A program made the position numbers and the translations under genes. From the NCBI RefSeq assembly GCF_000332335.1, contig NZ_KB235948.1, forward strand, positions 5,605,720 through 5,654,660: a DNA stretch of 48,941 nt, written 5' to 3'. Origin of the DNA: Kamptonema formosum PCC 10802 (GTDB lineage Bacteria; Cyanobacteriota; Cyanobacteriia; Cyanobacteriales; Oscillatoriaceae). Below the pieces are notes generated by a model that saw nothing but the letters and a program-made list of their open reading frames with translations, searched no databases and was not told where the DNA came from. Shown here piece by piece: positions 25,456 through 33,291 of this stretch (position 1 is its first letter; every line of letters starts with the position of its first letter).

Positions 25456-27645
25456 ATGGCTTTAGGAATTGAAGATCGGGAGCGCAAATTTATCACCACG
25501 GAGCCGGTGGGCTCAACTGCGAACGGTTCGGCTCAGAAAGTTTGGGATGCTGTCCGCAGCGCCTTTGCTGACAGGAATTGTGTCGGCTACTGGCGCTATC
25601 CCATTTTTGCGAAAGCGGGAGAGATGAGCAAGGAGCCTGACATCCTCATTGCCGATAAAGAGCTGGGGGTGATAGTCATTGAGGTCAGCGGTGTCACGAT
25701 TGACCAAATTGCGGAAATAAACGGCGATCAGTGGAAATTTAAAAACGCTGAAAAACAGGCGGAAAACCCCGCCCAACATGGGAAAAACCAGCTTTTGGCC
25801 TTGCTGGCAAACTGCGACCGCGAACCGGCAATCTGGCGCAAAGTCACCGGGCGATCGCTGGTGGCGCTACCGCTAGTGACAGAGGAACAGTGGAAGCAAA
25901 AAGGCTTTGATAAATTGCCTAACTGTCCGCCGGTTATCTTCCAAGAGCAACTGGGGAAAGCCGGCTTGCTGGAGCGCATTCAAAAAGCTGCTCCAGCCGT
26001 TGCGGGAGAAACCCTGAATGACGAGCAGTGGGGGGTGCTGGGTTCTGCGATTGGGGGAGCGCCGGTGCTGAAAAAACCTCCGAGAAACGCAGATTCTACC
26101 AGCAGCAAAAGCCGCTCTGGCGTCATGGCGAGTTTGGAGAAACAGCTGTCTGAGTTAGATTTTCACCAAGAGCATATCGGGAAAGAAATCCCTCCGGGAC
26201 CTCAGCGAATTCGCGGCATTGCCGGTTCGGGAAAAACTGTGCTCCTCTGCCAGAAAGCCGCTCACATGCACCTGAAACACCCCGACTGGGATATTGCTCT
26301 GGTGTTTTTCACTCGCACACTCTATGATTTGATCGCCGGCTTGCTGGACAGGTGGGTGCGCCGGTTTAGCAGCGGTGACGTTCAGTACGACCCAAAAACT
26401 AACCCGAAGTTGCGAGTGCTTCACGCCTGGGGCGCTAGCGACCAGCCCGGTTTCTATGGGACGATTTGCGAGTCCCACGGCATCCGCCGGCGAACGGTTC
26501 GGGACACATCGGAAAGACTGCCTAACCGGGGACTGGCAGACCTCTGCAAGCGCCTGCTGGAAGAAATAAAAATTGAACCGCTCTTTGATGCGATTTTAAT
26601 TGATGAAGGGCAAGATTTAGTAGCGGAAGATGATTTAAAATTTGAGGACAAACAAGCGATTTACTGGCTGGCGTATCAGGCTCTGCGACCGGCTGACCCG
26701 CAAAATACAGAGGAGCGGCGCTTGATTTGGGCTTACGACGAAGCGCAAAGTTTAGATAGCTTGGCAGTGCCAAAGGCAAAGGAGGTATTCGGCGAGAAAT
26801 TGAGCAATCTCTTGAGCAAGCAACCGCAATACCCCGGCGGGATAAAACGGTCGGAAGTGATTCGCCGGTGCTACCGCACTCCGGGTCCGATTCTCACCGC
26901 CGCTCACGCTATTGGCATGGGATTGCTGCGCCCAGACGGAATGCTCGCCGGCATCACCAATCAAAAAGCTTGGAAAGAAATCGGCTACGAAGTTTTGGGA
27001 AATGGCAAGTTTATTTCTGGCCGGCAAATTACCCTGCAGCGTCCGGCAGAAAACTCACCGAATCCGATTCCGCAGCTTTGGGGGAAAGAGGTGTTGGAGT
27101 TTAAAACATACAATTCCCGTCAGGCAGAAATGACAGCTCTGGCTGAGAACATCACCCACAACCTCCTAGATGACGGTTTTAAACCCAGCCGGGATATTTT
27201 GGTGGTCGTTTTAGGCTCTATTGCTGACGCACCCGAATTAGAAACTCAGGTGGCTGGGTTCTTGATAGAACAGGGCATTGATGTTTATATTCCGACGGCT
27301 TTGCAGCTGAACGACCCGCTCCCTGAATGGCCAAACAATAACCCGGATAAATTCTGGCACGATGGCGGCGTTACCGTATCTCGCATTAACCGGGCAAAAG
27401 GGCATGAGGCTGATATGGTGTATGTCGTGGGGTTCGATCATGTCGCTCGCAATGAGGATAATGTGAATCTCCGCAACCAGCTGTTTGTGGCTTTAACGAG
27501 GGCGCGGGGATGGGCGGCACTCAGTGGCATTGGCAGCTATCCCATGTATGAGGAAATGCGCAAAGTGATAGCGAGTGGGGACACTTTTACCTTTACCTAC
27601 AAGCGCCCGCCGAAGCGCGATATCGCTGAGGGAGAAGGGATTTAG
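25456..27645 (+). CDS. NERD-domain superfamily 1 (UvrD-like) helicase
   Basis: 729 residues. Residues about 25-115 form a NERD nuclease-related domain (EPDILIADKELGVIVIEVSG), with D62 and E76 conserved but Ser78 where the family usually has Lys. The helicase follows: Walker A GIAGSGKT at 254-261, VFFTRTLYD, the Walker B-type DEGQD at 383-387, WAYDEAQSL, CYRTPGPI, INRAKGHEADMVYVVGF and motif VI LFVALTRARGW. It should be an ATP-driven DNA translocase; nuclease activity is uncertain. NERD-helicases are often found in phage-defence settings (known for the class, not shown here). It converges on a paralogous helicase, separated by a palindrome. Confidence 0.92.
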   Translation: MALGIEDRERKFITTEPVGSTANGSAQKVWDAVRSAFADRNCVGYWRYPIFAKAGEMSKEPDILIADKELGVIVIEVSGVTIDQIAEINGDQWKFKNAEKQAENPAQHGKNQLLALLANCDREPAIWRKVTGRSLVALPLVTEEQWKQKGFDKLPNCPPVIFQEQLGKAGLLERIQKAAPAVAGETLNDEQWGVLGSAIGGAPVLKKPPRNADSTSSKSRSGVMASLEKQLSELDFHQEHIGKEIPPGPQRIRGIAGSGKTVLLCQKAAHMHLKHPDWDIALVFFTRTLYDLIAGLLDRWVRRFSSGDVQYDPKTNPKLRVLHAWGASDQPGFYGTICESHGIRRRTVRDTSERLPNRGLADLCKRLLEEIKIEPLFDAILIDEGQDLVAEDDLKFEDKQAIYWLAYQALRPADPQNTEERRLIWAYDEAQSLDSLAVPKAKEVFGEKLSNLLSKQPQYPGGIKRSEVIRRCYRTPGPILTAAHAIGMGLLRPDGMLAGITNQKAWKEIGYEVLGNGKFISGRQITLQRPAENSPNPIPQLWGKEVLEFKTYNSRQAEMTALAENITHNLLDDGFKPSRDILVVVLGSIADAPELETQVAGFLIEQGIDVYIPTALQLNDPLPEWPNNNPDKFWHDGGVTVSRINRAKGHEADMVYVVGFDHVARNEDNVNLRNQLFVALTRARGWAALSGIGSYPMYEEMRKVIASGDTFTFTYKRPPKRDIAEGEGI

Positions 27646-27654
27646 TTTGGTGTC

Positions 27655-27687
27655 AGAAACCGGGTTTCTTCCAGAAACCCGGTTTCT
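27655..27687. repeat. AGAAACCCGGTTTCT-family inverted repeat between convergent helicases
   Basis: AGAAACCGGGTTTCT-TCC-AGAAACCCGGTTTCT, perfect 15-bp arms, 9 nt after one stop codon and 9 nt before the other. It is positioned to act as a bidirectional transcript end although it lacks a T-run. Confidence 0.9.
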
Positions 27688-27696
27688 ACACTCAAT

Positions 27697-29214
27697 TTAA
27701 CCCTGCCGTTCACTGGTGACTCTTTTAAGTGATTTCTGATTAAACGCAGTGAAAATCAAATTTGGGTACTGAGATTTAGCGGTTCGCAGCTCATCAAAAA
27801 TTGGGTCTTCCAGTCCTGTTACCGCACACCAAATCCGGCTGCGAGTCAGGGCAACAAATGCCTCATTTCGCTTGCGCAGTTCTGCCTCATCGCGCTCGCG
27901 AGTCTCGCTATCTGGACTTACAATGGGGCGAGTAACGTTATGGAATCTGCAAGCATAGACTTTATAAGCTTCATTGCCTTTCGCACTGTGGATGCCGCAT
28001 AGTGTCACGCACCCCTCAATCCGAAAAATATCAGGGTTGCCATCCACACCGGCAATGAAACTGCTGACTCCGCGACTGCTGAGCGCTGCTTTAAGCCGTT
28101 CAAAATAACTCGCGGTTCCCTTGCCCTTTATCGCCGTAATCAGGATGTGTTCTGGGTGTAAACCGCGCTTGATATCGGTAGCAACTGCCTCAGCAACCCA
28201 CTCTATCTCCTCAGACTCATCGCTGAAAGTTTCAATAATTAGCAACTCACCGGCAGCTTCGCGCAGATCAGCTTTTAGGTCTGTGGGGTGAGGGCTAAAT
28301 TTATCGGGGCGCGTGATTTTTACCGGCTTTCCCGCTTTAACGCTAGCATCGGTAAAGTCGCCTTCCAGAACTTCATACCCCAAATTCGCCCAATCTTTTT
28401 TATCAGTCACTCCCTGCAACGCCCCTTGTTTGCGGAACAGTCCCATATTCACCGCATGTGCAGCCATCAGCAGCTGTTTCGGAGTGCGGTAGCAAACGTT
28501 GAGATTCTTGGCAGAACCTCTTAAATCTACCGCCAGTGTTCCATCAGGTTTCAGCCCAAATATCTCTGTAGCTGTCGGCACTATTAAGGAGCCAATCCCT
28601 TGCGCCTCATCGTAAGCCCAGTAAAGCCGCTTCGCTTCAGATAGGGTTTTCCACGCTAATCGGTAAAACGAGGCTGGCAAGTCTTGCCCCTCATCAATTA
28701 AAATCGCATCGTAGAGGACGGGTATAGTGGGGACTTCTTCCTCCAGCCGGTTGCAGACATATTCAAATGCCTCCCCAGGGGAAATGTTCCGTTTTAGGTG
28801 CTGCAGCTCTCTTTCCACATCCTTGACACTCAGTGGCTTTTTGCCACACGCAAGTGCTAGATTGCGGTAGAAGCCATTGAGCTGGCTTGAACCCCAAGCG
28901 TGGAAAACATTAATTATATCCCAGTTTGGCTCCTCATCCGTTTTCTTAAGGTATTCTTTCTCAATCCGCTCTCGAATCTGTTCGTAAAGAGATTGCGTGA
29001 AGAAAACGAAAGCGACTTTCCATTCTGGATGGCTGGCGTGTATTTTGGCGAGCCGTTTTGCCAGTAAAATAGTTTTGCCCGTGCCGGCAATTCCGCGAAT
29101 GCGCTGAGGAGCGCTGGGAATTTGACTGGCAATCGGGCGCTGCTCTTCATCTAGTTTTTCCAGCTGCTCTTGGAGAGAAAGAATTACTTTCAGTGGGTTG
29201 GGCAGAGATTCCAT
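27697..29214 (-). CDS. Superfamily 1 helicase without NERD domain, paralogue of its neighbour
   Basis: 505 residues. It aligns by eye with the helicase part of the neighbouring gene: EEQRPIASQIPSAPQRIRGIAGTGKT (Walker A 41-48), FVFFTQSLYEQI, HAWGSSQLNGFY, ILIDEGQDL (174-178), YWAYDEAQGIGSL, VCYRTPKQLLMAAH and motif VI AFVALTRSRIW. It starts directly at the helicase core and has no nuclease-like region. ATP-dependent translocation on DNA is expected; the biological role is unknown. The convergent pair may have arisen by duplication with loss or gain of the NERD part, or both may have been acquired together. Confidence 0.9.
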   Translation of the reverse strand: MESLPNPLKVILSLQEQLEKLDEEQRPIASQIPSAPQRIRGIAGTGKTILLAKRLAKIHASHPEWKVAFVFFTQSLYEQIRERIEKEYLKKTDEEPNWDIINVFHAWGSSQLNGFYRNLALACGKKPLSVKDVERELQHLKRNISPGEAFEYVCNRLEEEVPTIPVLYDAILIDEGQDLPASFYRLAWKTLSEAKRLYWAYDEAQGIGSLIVPTATEIFGLKPDGTLAVDLRGSAKNLNVCYRTPKQLLMAAHAVNMGLFRKQGALQGVTDKKDWANLGYEVLEGDFTDASVKAGKPVKITRPDKFSPHPTDLKADLREAAGELLIIETFSDESEEIEWVAEAVATDIKRGLHPEHILITAIKGKGTASYFERLKAALSSRGVSSFIAGVDGNPDIFRIEGCVTLCGIHSAKGNEAYKVYACRFHNVTRPIVSPDSETRERDEAELRKRNEAFVALTRSRIWCAVTGLEDPIFDELRTAKSQYPNLIFTAFNQKSLKRVTSERQG

Positions 29215-29391
29215 AGTGTTCTGTATGCCGACATCATTCAGTATAACATGGCTTCTCCCAAGAAACCCCTGCTAAAAAGCCCCTTGATGTTCGTTAAATC
29301 TGGGAGCGAGGGTTTTTGGTCAGCGCCGGCTTTTCGGGTGAAGGGCCAATTTGCCAAATCTTAACGGTGGGGAGCATCCCATTTTTGTAAT

Positions 29392-29433
29392 GCCCCTCAC
29401 CCCCAACCCCTCTCCCACTTTGGGGAGAGGGGA
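29392..29433. repeat. C-rich/G-rich palindrome, copy 4
   Basis: CCCCTCTCCCACTTTGGGGAGAGGGG. It has run into the end of the WD40 fragment, supplying that frame's last residues (SPLSPKWERGWG). Confidence 0.85.
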
Positions 29434-29660
29434 GAATTCTTGATTTTTCCATCGGGGCTGAAGGCAAGAGCCTCCACTGTTCCTTTATGTCTTTCCAGGG
29501 TGAGAATCAGTTGGGGGTTGACCCTAGCTGCCGCATTTAGGGTGCCATTTAGGGTGCGCGTTGCGGACATTGCCATTTTAGTTGCCGGCGCGGCAGCTGC
29601 CGCTGCAACTGCTCCCCACAGTGCGAGCCGGTTGCGGAAAAAGTTGCGCCTTCGTGGCAT
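29397..29660 (-). pseudogene. Truncated WD40-repeat protein gene
   Basis: 87 codons. The start MPRRRNFFRNRLALWGAVAAAAAA looks like a basic, hydrophobic export or membrane anchor. It runs into LILTLERHKGTVEALAFSPDGK, the beginning of a WD40 repeat (the GH/HxxxVxxxAFSPDG pattern), and then stops being WD40-like exactly where the C/G-rich palindrome begins (29433). The rest of the propeller is missing. The fragment is flanked on both sides by copies of the same palindrome (29392-29433 and 29673-29717), which points to deletion between or insertion of repeats. Confidence 0.65.
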
Positions 29661-29672
29661 GAAGAACCCGGC

Positions 29673-29717
29673 ACCTCAACCCCCTCCCCGCGCACGGGGA
29701 GGGGGAGCTTGAGGGGA
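29673..29717. repeat. C-rich/G-rich palindrome, copy 5
   Basis: CCCCCTCCCCGCG-CA-CGGGGAGGGGG followed by AGCTTGAGGGGATTTT; 12 nt upstream of the WD40 fragment start. Confidence 0.85.
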
Positions 29718-29791
29718 TTTTCGATGAGTGGAAAAAGTTTCAGCGATCTTTCTAGTGTGGGACGCTGTTTGTTCTGCCGGTTGAGAATCCT

Positions 29792-30280
29792 TCATCCTCG
29801 ATCGTTCCCAAACTGAATGTTTGGGCAAATCGTCTGGGCGATCCGCTCTGCTGGCGGTTGCTCTTGCCAGCCAGAAAGAACGCCTTGCAACTCTGCCTTC
29901 AGGGTTTGCAGCGCTTCAATCTGTTCGGAAATCGCCTCTAGCTTGGCTTGCAGGCGCTGTTTGACCTCACCGCAGGGGAGATCGCCCCTGTCGTGAACGT
30001 TAAGAATTTCTTTAATTTCACTCAAGCTCAGCCCCAGGGATTGAGCCCGCTTGATGAACGCCAGCCGGTTGAGTACCTGCCCATCAAAGAGCCGGTAGCC
30101 TGACTCTGAGCGCTCCACCGCAGGCGTCAGCAGACCGATCTCTTCGTAGTAGCGAATGGTTTTCACCGGCAGGCCGGTGCGGGCGGCTACCGAGCCAATT
30201 TTGAGCAATTTAGACGTGGCGGGAGTGCCGGTGAGTCCGGGTGGAAAGCCCGCCTGCGGGTGCTTAAAACTGTGTTCCAT
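29792..30280 (-). CDS. MerR-family transcriptional regulator, probably metal-responsive
   Basis: 162 residues. After a 24-residue extension the MerR helix-turn-helix starts (LLKIGSVAARTGLPVKTIRYYEEIGLL), then the wing SGYRLFDG, the dimer helix (about 105-135), and C103 (HDRGDLPCGEVKQ) and C152 (ICPNIQF) at positions used for metal binding in ZntR/CueR-type proteins. MerR regulators activate by untwisting promoters with long spacers. The CxnC arrangement suggests Zn, Cd or Pb rather than an organic ligand, but this is inference. A TTAGTT-N5-AACTAA dyad lies 60 nt upstream and may be its own operator. No transporter is adjacent. Confidence 0.88.
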   Translation of the reverse strand: MEHSFKHPQAGFPPGLTGTPATSKLLKIGSVAARTGLPVKTIRYYEEIGLLTPAVERSESGYRLFDGQVLNRLAFIKRAQSLGLSLSEIKEILNVHDRGDLPCGEVKQRLQAKLEAISEQIEALQTLKAELQGVLSGWQEQPPAERIAQTICPNIQFGNDRG

Positions 30281-30339
30281 GCGGTAGGGGCAGTGCCGGC
30301 TGCCCTTATTTTATTCAAGCGCTCGCCCTTTTGAAACAC

Positions 30340-30356
30340 TTAGTTTGCATAACTAA
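30340..30356. promoter_or_regulatory. Candidate MerR operator (perfect dyad)
   Basis: TTAGTT-TGCAT-AACTAA, a perfect 6-bp dyad with a 5-nt centre, located between the small membrane protein gene and the MerR-family gene, both on the minus strand. The position fits autoregulation; no binding data. Confidence 0.4.
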
Positions 30357-30358
30357 AA

Positions 30359-30655
30359 TTAATGGGGGGGGCGTTTTTTCGCCGGCATCAGCACCGGCAG
30401 TTGCGGTCGGGAGGAGGAGGGAGGCAGATAGAGTTCGGGGACTCGTTCTGGCTGTTCGGGCTGGCTGCGCTGCATTTGCCACCAGCGCAGCGCCAGGGCA
30501 ATGCCTGCCACAGTGAGTCCGAAACTGAGCAAAGACCCGCGCCCCCCGATTCCCCCAATTACCGCATCTACGGCCCCAACCGTAATGATAAAGCTGGTAA
30601 TGGGTTCTCTACGATAGGCTGACTTTAAAATTCTAGGCAACGCAACGTTCATCAC
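30359..30655 (-). CDS. Small cyanobacterial membrane protein, function unknown
   Basis: 98 residues. VALPRILKSAYRREPITSFIITVGAVDAVIGGIGG and LLSFGLTVAGIALALRWWQ give two hydrophobic segments (about 18-35 and 43-60) with a glycine-rich turn, followed by a proline-rich cytosolic-type tail. I have seen this N-terminal pattern in other cyanobacterial hypothetical proteins. Two adjacent ATG codons are possible starts. The MerR-family gene follows after 78 nt on the same strand. Confidence 0.75.
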   Translation of the reverse strand: MMNVALPRILKSAYRREPITSFIITVGAVDAVIGGIGGRGSLLSFGLTVAGIALALRWWQMQRSQPEQPERVPELYLPPSSSRPQLPVLMPAKKRPPH

Positions 30656-31103
30656 TGTTTGCTCTGTTTCGCTTTATTTTCTAGTTTAGATTTATAGCAA
30701 CTAGCCAAATTGCTTAGGACATCAGACATTCAGGGCAGGCGAGAAGCCGTACCTGCGGATATCCCTCGCGGCGACAGGCCGAAAAGCCTGTCCCTAGCCC
30801 ATTGAGAGTGTGAGCGCCAGCGGCGCGCCAGCGCTGCCTTCCGCCCGTGTCCATTCCTCAGCTGTCCATTGCTATAAGTGTTACGCTTTAACGGTTCTAG
30901 TTCTACCGCTACTCTAGCTCAAAGTTACCCGTTCAGGTTTGGGCAATCCTGAAAAAGCGCCTGTAGTTGGGCAAATTGGCAGCCGGCTGGCAGCCTCCGC
31001 ATCCATTCTGGGGGTGGGAAACCCAACCCCTGCCTGGTCTTAAGCACAAAGACTGACCGCCGCCGGCAGTTGTTTCTCGATCGGGTTGGGCTGGGGCGTC
31101 AGC
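30656..31103. other. Intergenic region of 448 nt
   Basis: No gene seen. It contains partial GGGCAGGCGAGA...CCTGCC and GGCGACAGGCCGAAAAGCCTGTCCC hairpins (about 30733-30796), related to the GCAGGCGAGACGCCTGC hairpin at 17471-17490. The remaining part is unremarkable. Confidence 0.45.
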
Positions 31104-31274
31104 CTAGTTGAGGCCGAGCCATGTCAGCAGCCCTTTGCCGGTGAGGTATTCCACGAGCAAGGTCAGGGCGAAGCCTATCATGGCCGCTCGGCCATTCAAG
31201 CGCTCTGCATATTCATTGAAGCCGAACTTCGGCTGTTCCAGTTTGGGGGTGGCGGTGGGTTGCGGTTGAGTCAC
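31104..31274 (-). CDS. High-light-inducible protein (Hlip, one-helix CAB-like)
   Basis: 56 residues from a GTG start at 31274. After a polar leader (TQPQPTATPKLEQPKFGFNE) comes the chlorophyll-binding helix EYAERLNGRAAMIGFALTLLV with the ExxNGRxAMIGF signature, then a short C-terminus (LTGKGLLTWLGLN). Hlips bind chlorophyll and carotenoid in thylakoids, dissipate energy and assist photosystem II assembly; in Synechocystis they partner with Ycf39, whose gene is also in this window. It is monocistronic and probably induced by high light, though no HLR-type motif was identified upstream. Confidence 0.93.
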   Translation of the reverse strand: MTQPQPTATPKLEQPKFGFNEYAERLNGRAAMIGFALTLLVEYLTGKGLLTWLGLN

Positions 31275-31482
31275 GGTCCTGCCTCTTCGTTACAATTCTT
31301 AACTATCCATTGTCCTCCATTTTGGAGAGGGGTGGCGCAGCGTCCGTCAAAAAATCTGGGTGCGTCAGTTTAAGACATGGGTATTGGGCCATGCCCTCTG
31401 TCCGGGATGGCAATCAATGGCTGGAAAAACTGGTATCGGCTGACCGGCTTAAGCTAAAAACAAGGGTAACAAGAGGTAGCAC

Positions 31483-32571
31483 ATGGAAATAGGCGTCCCC
31501 AAAGAAACGAAGGATCAGGAGTTTCGGGTTGGGCTGAGTCCAGGCAGCGTCCGGGTGCTGTGTGAGAAAGGCCATGCGGTGTTTGTGGAAACCGGCGCGG
31601 GGAATGGTTCCCGGTTCCTAGATCGGGACTACATTCAGGCAGGGGGTACAATCGTCCCCACCGCAGAGGATGCCTGGAATCGGGAGCTTGTCGTTAAGGT
31701 CAAAGAACCGCTTTTGCCGGAGTACAAGTTTCTCCAAAAAGGGCAGGTGCTGTTCACTTACTTGCACCTGGCAGCTGACCGGGCATTAACTGAGCATCTG
31801 ATAGATTGTGGCGTCACTGCGATCGCTTACGAAACCGTAGAGCTGCCAGACAAGCGACTGCCGCTGCTCACTCCCATGAGCGTTATAGCAGGTCGCCTCG
31901 CGGTGCAGTTCGGTGCCCGCTTCCTGGAGCGCCAGCAGGGCGGGCGGGGCGTACTTTTGGGCGGCGTTCCCGGGGTGATGCCAGGAAAAGTCGTGATTTT
32001 GGGTGGCGGCGCAGTTGGCACAGAAGCCGCCAAAATTGCGGTCGGGATGGGTGCCCAAGTTCAGATTTTGGATATTAGTGTGGACCGGCTCGCCTATCTG
32101 GAAACCCTGTTTGGCTCCAGAGTGCAGCTGATTTATAGCGAGTCTTTACATATTGAAGCGGCGGTTCGTGACGCCGACTTGCTGATCGGTGCGGTGCTGG
32201 TGCCCGGGCGGCGAGCGCCGGTGCTTGTCTCCCGCAGTTTGGTGCGACAGATGCACCCCGGTTCTGTGATTGTCGATGTGGCCGTGGATCAGGGAGGTTG
32301 CATCGAGACATCGCGACCCACTTCCCACACCCATCCGACATACGTCGAAGAGGATGTTGTCCACTATGGCGTGCCCAATATGCCGGGAGCCGTTCCCTGG
32401 ACAGCAACGCAGGCGCTCAACAACAGCACCTTGCCTTATGTGCTGAAGCTGGCCAATTTTGGCGTGGGAGCTCTGGAAATGGATTCGGCTTTGGCGGGGG
32501 GACTGAATGTGGCCAATCACCGGCTGGCTCACCCCGCAGTGCGGGAAGTGTTCCCAGATTTGGCGGTGTAG
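31483..32571 (+). CDS. ald: Alanine dehydrogenase
   Basis: 362 residues, normal for Ald. It interconverts L-alanine and pyruvate plus ammonium with NAD. N-terminal MEIGVPKETKDQEFRVGLSP, K73-type region VVKVKEPL, the active-site histidine block FTYLHLAADRALTEHL, LTPMSVIAGRLAVQFGARFLE, NAD-binding VVILGGGAVGTEAAKIAVGMGA and the C-terminal NMPGAVPWTATQALNNSTLPY are all present. AGAGGT lies just upstream of the ATG. It may work beside the aminotransferase in amino-nitrogen metabolism but is not linked to it. A strong hairpin follows the stop. Confidence 0.97.
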   Translation: MEIGVPKETKDQEFRVGLSPGSVRVLCEKGHAVFVETGAGNGSRFLDRDYIQAGGTIVPTAEDAWNRELVVKVKEPLLPEYKFLQKGQVLFTYLHLAADRALTEHLIDCGVTAIAYETVELPDKRLPLLTPMSVIAGRLAVQFGARFLERQQGGRGVLLGGVPGVMPGKVVILGGGAVGTEAAKIAVGMGAQVQILDISVDRLAYLETLFGSRVQLIYSESLHIEAAVRDADLLIGAVLVPGRRAPVLVSRSLVRQMHPGSVIVDVAVDQGGCIETSRPTSHTHPTYVEEDVVHYGVPNMPGAVPWTATQALNNSTLPYVLKLANFGVGALEMDSALAGGLNVANHRLAHPAVREVFPDLAV

Positions 32572-32573
32572 CC

Positions 32574-32602
32574 GGTGGGGCGGACAAGTGTCCCGCCCCA
32601 CC
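32574..32602. terminator. Hairpin between convergent ald and COP23 genes
   Basis: GGTGGGGCGG and CCGCCCCACC form a perfect 10-bp GC-rich stem with a 9-nt loop, 2 nt after the ald stop and 6 nt before the end of the COP23 gene. No T-run; a shared transcript end is likely. Confidence 0.65.
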
Positions 32603-32607
32603 TGGAT

Positions 32608-33123
32608 TTACTCAACCGGCGCATTTTTCAGGAAATTTCTCATATTCACAACAGGAGCGCCGGCTCTTATGCCCCCTAAAACCGGGCCCGCAGCAGCATC
32701 CCCGCGAGCAATCTGTCGCAGCTGTTCCAGCAGGCGAGTGGCGTCGTCTCCCGGTTTGAGGGTGAACAATAGCGCACAGTCCTCAGTGTGCGTGCTGCTT
32801 CTCAAGGCGCAGAGAACCGGCTGACCGTTTTGACGACCGGCGCTCAGATAATTTAGCCTTCCAGCACTGTAGAGTTGTTGGAATCGTTCCGACACCTCCT
32901 GACAGCGCTGTTCCGGGTTCCAGCCCGAGCCGGTGAAATACTCAGAAATCCACTTAATCACAGAAACTCGCCCTCGCGAGGTAACAGCGAAAGTTGTGGG
33001 AATACCGCTGAGGTCTTTATCGCAGACGAAAGTTGTGCTGTTAGGGGGATTAGCGACAGTCGAATCACAGCCTAATAGAATGCCTGCTGCTGTTAGAGTG
33101 GATGCCAGTAATTTCAGTTTCAT
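32608..33123 (-). CDS. COP23-domain lipoprotein
   Basis: 171 residues. The N-terminal hydrophobic stretch ends in a lipobox (ILLGC, Cys19), suggesting export and lipid anchoring. From residue 31 the pattern FVCDKDLSGIPTTFAVTSRGRVSVIKW, GWNPEQRCQEVSERFQQLY and PVLCAL matches the cyanobacterial COP23 family, named after a circadian-oscillating membrane polypeptide of a Synechococcus strain. Its cysteines (about 33, 74, 105, 116) may form disulfides. The molecular function is unknown. It converges on ald. Confidence 0.85.
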   Translation of the reverse strand: MKLKLLASTLTAAGILLGCDSTVANPPNSTTFVCDKDLSGIPTTFAVTSRGRVSVIKWISEYFTGSGWNPEQRCQEVSERFQQLYSAGRLNYLSAGRQNGQPVLCALRSSTHTEDCALLFTLKPGDDATRLLEQLRQIARGDAAAGPVLGGIRAGAPVVNMRNFLKNAPVE

Positions 33124-33155
33124 AGCTCTGAAGTTTTTTGTAATTCTACCATGTT

Positions 33156-33221
33156 AGTAGTTGGGCTTTAGCCCCTGTTTGTAGTTGGGCTTTAGCCCCT
33201 GTTTGTAGTTGGGCTTTAGCC
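33156..33221. repeat. 24-bp tandem repeat, about 2.7 copies
   Basis: AGTTGGGCTTTAGCCCCTGTTTGT units, the same GGGCTTTAGCCC core as in the 27-bp array at 25117-25327. It lies next to a shortened MITE-like copy. Confidence 0.9.
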
Positions 33222-33223
33222 TG

Positions 33224-33291
33224 AGAAACCCGGTTTCTTTAAGAAACCGGGTTTCTGGGCAAACACGTTCATCCAACTGAGAACCGCTATA
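33224..33291. mobile_element. MITE-like element, shortened copy 2
   Basis: The AGAAACCCGGTTTCT palindrome (33224-33256) and the outer end TTCATCCAACTGAGAACCGCTATA are present; the other outer end is missing or replaced by the 24-bp array. The element ends at 33291, directly against the dynamin A stop codon (33292-33294). Confidence 0.8.
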
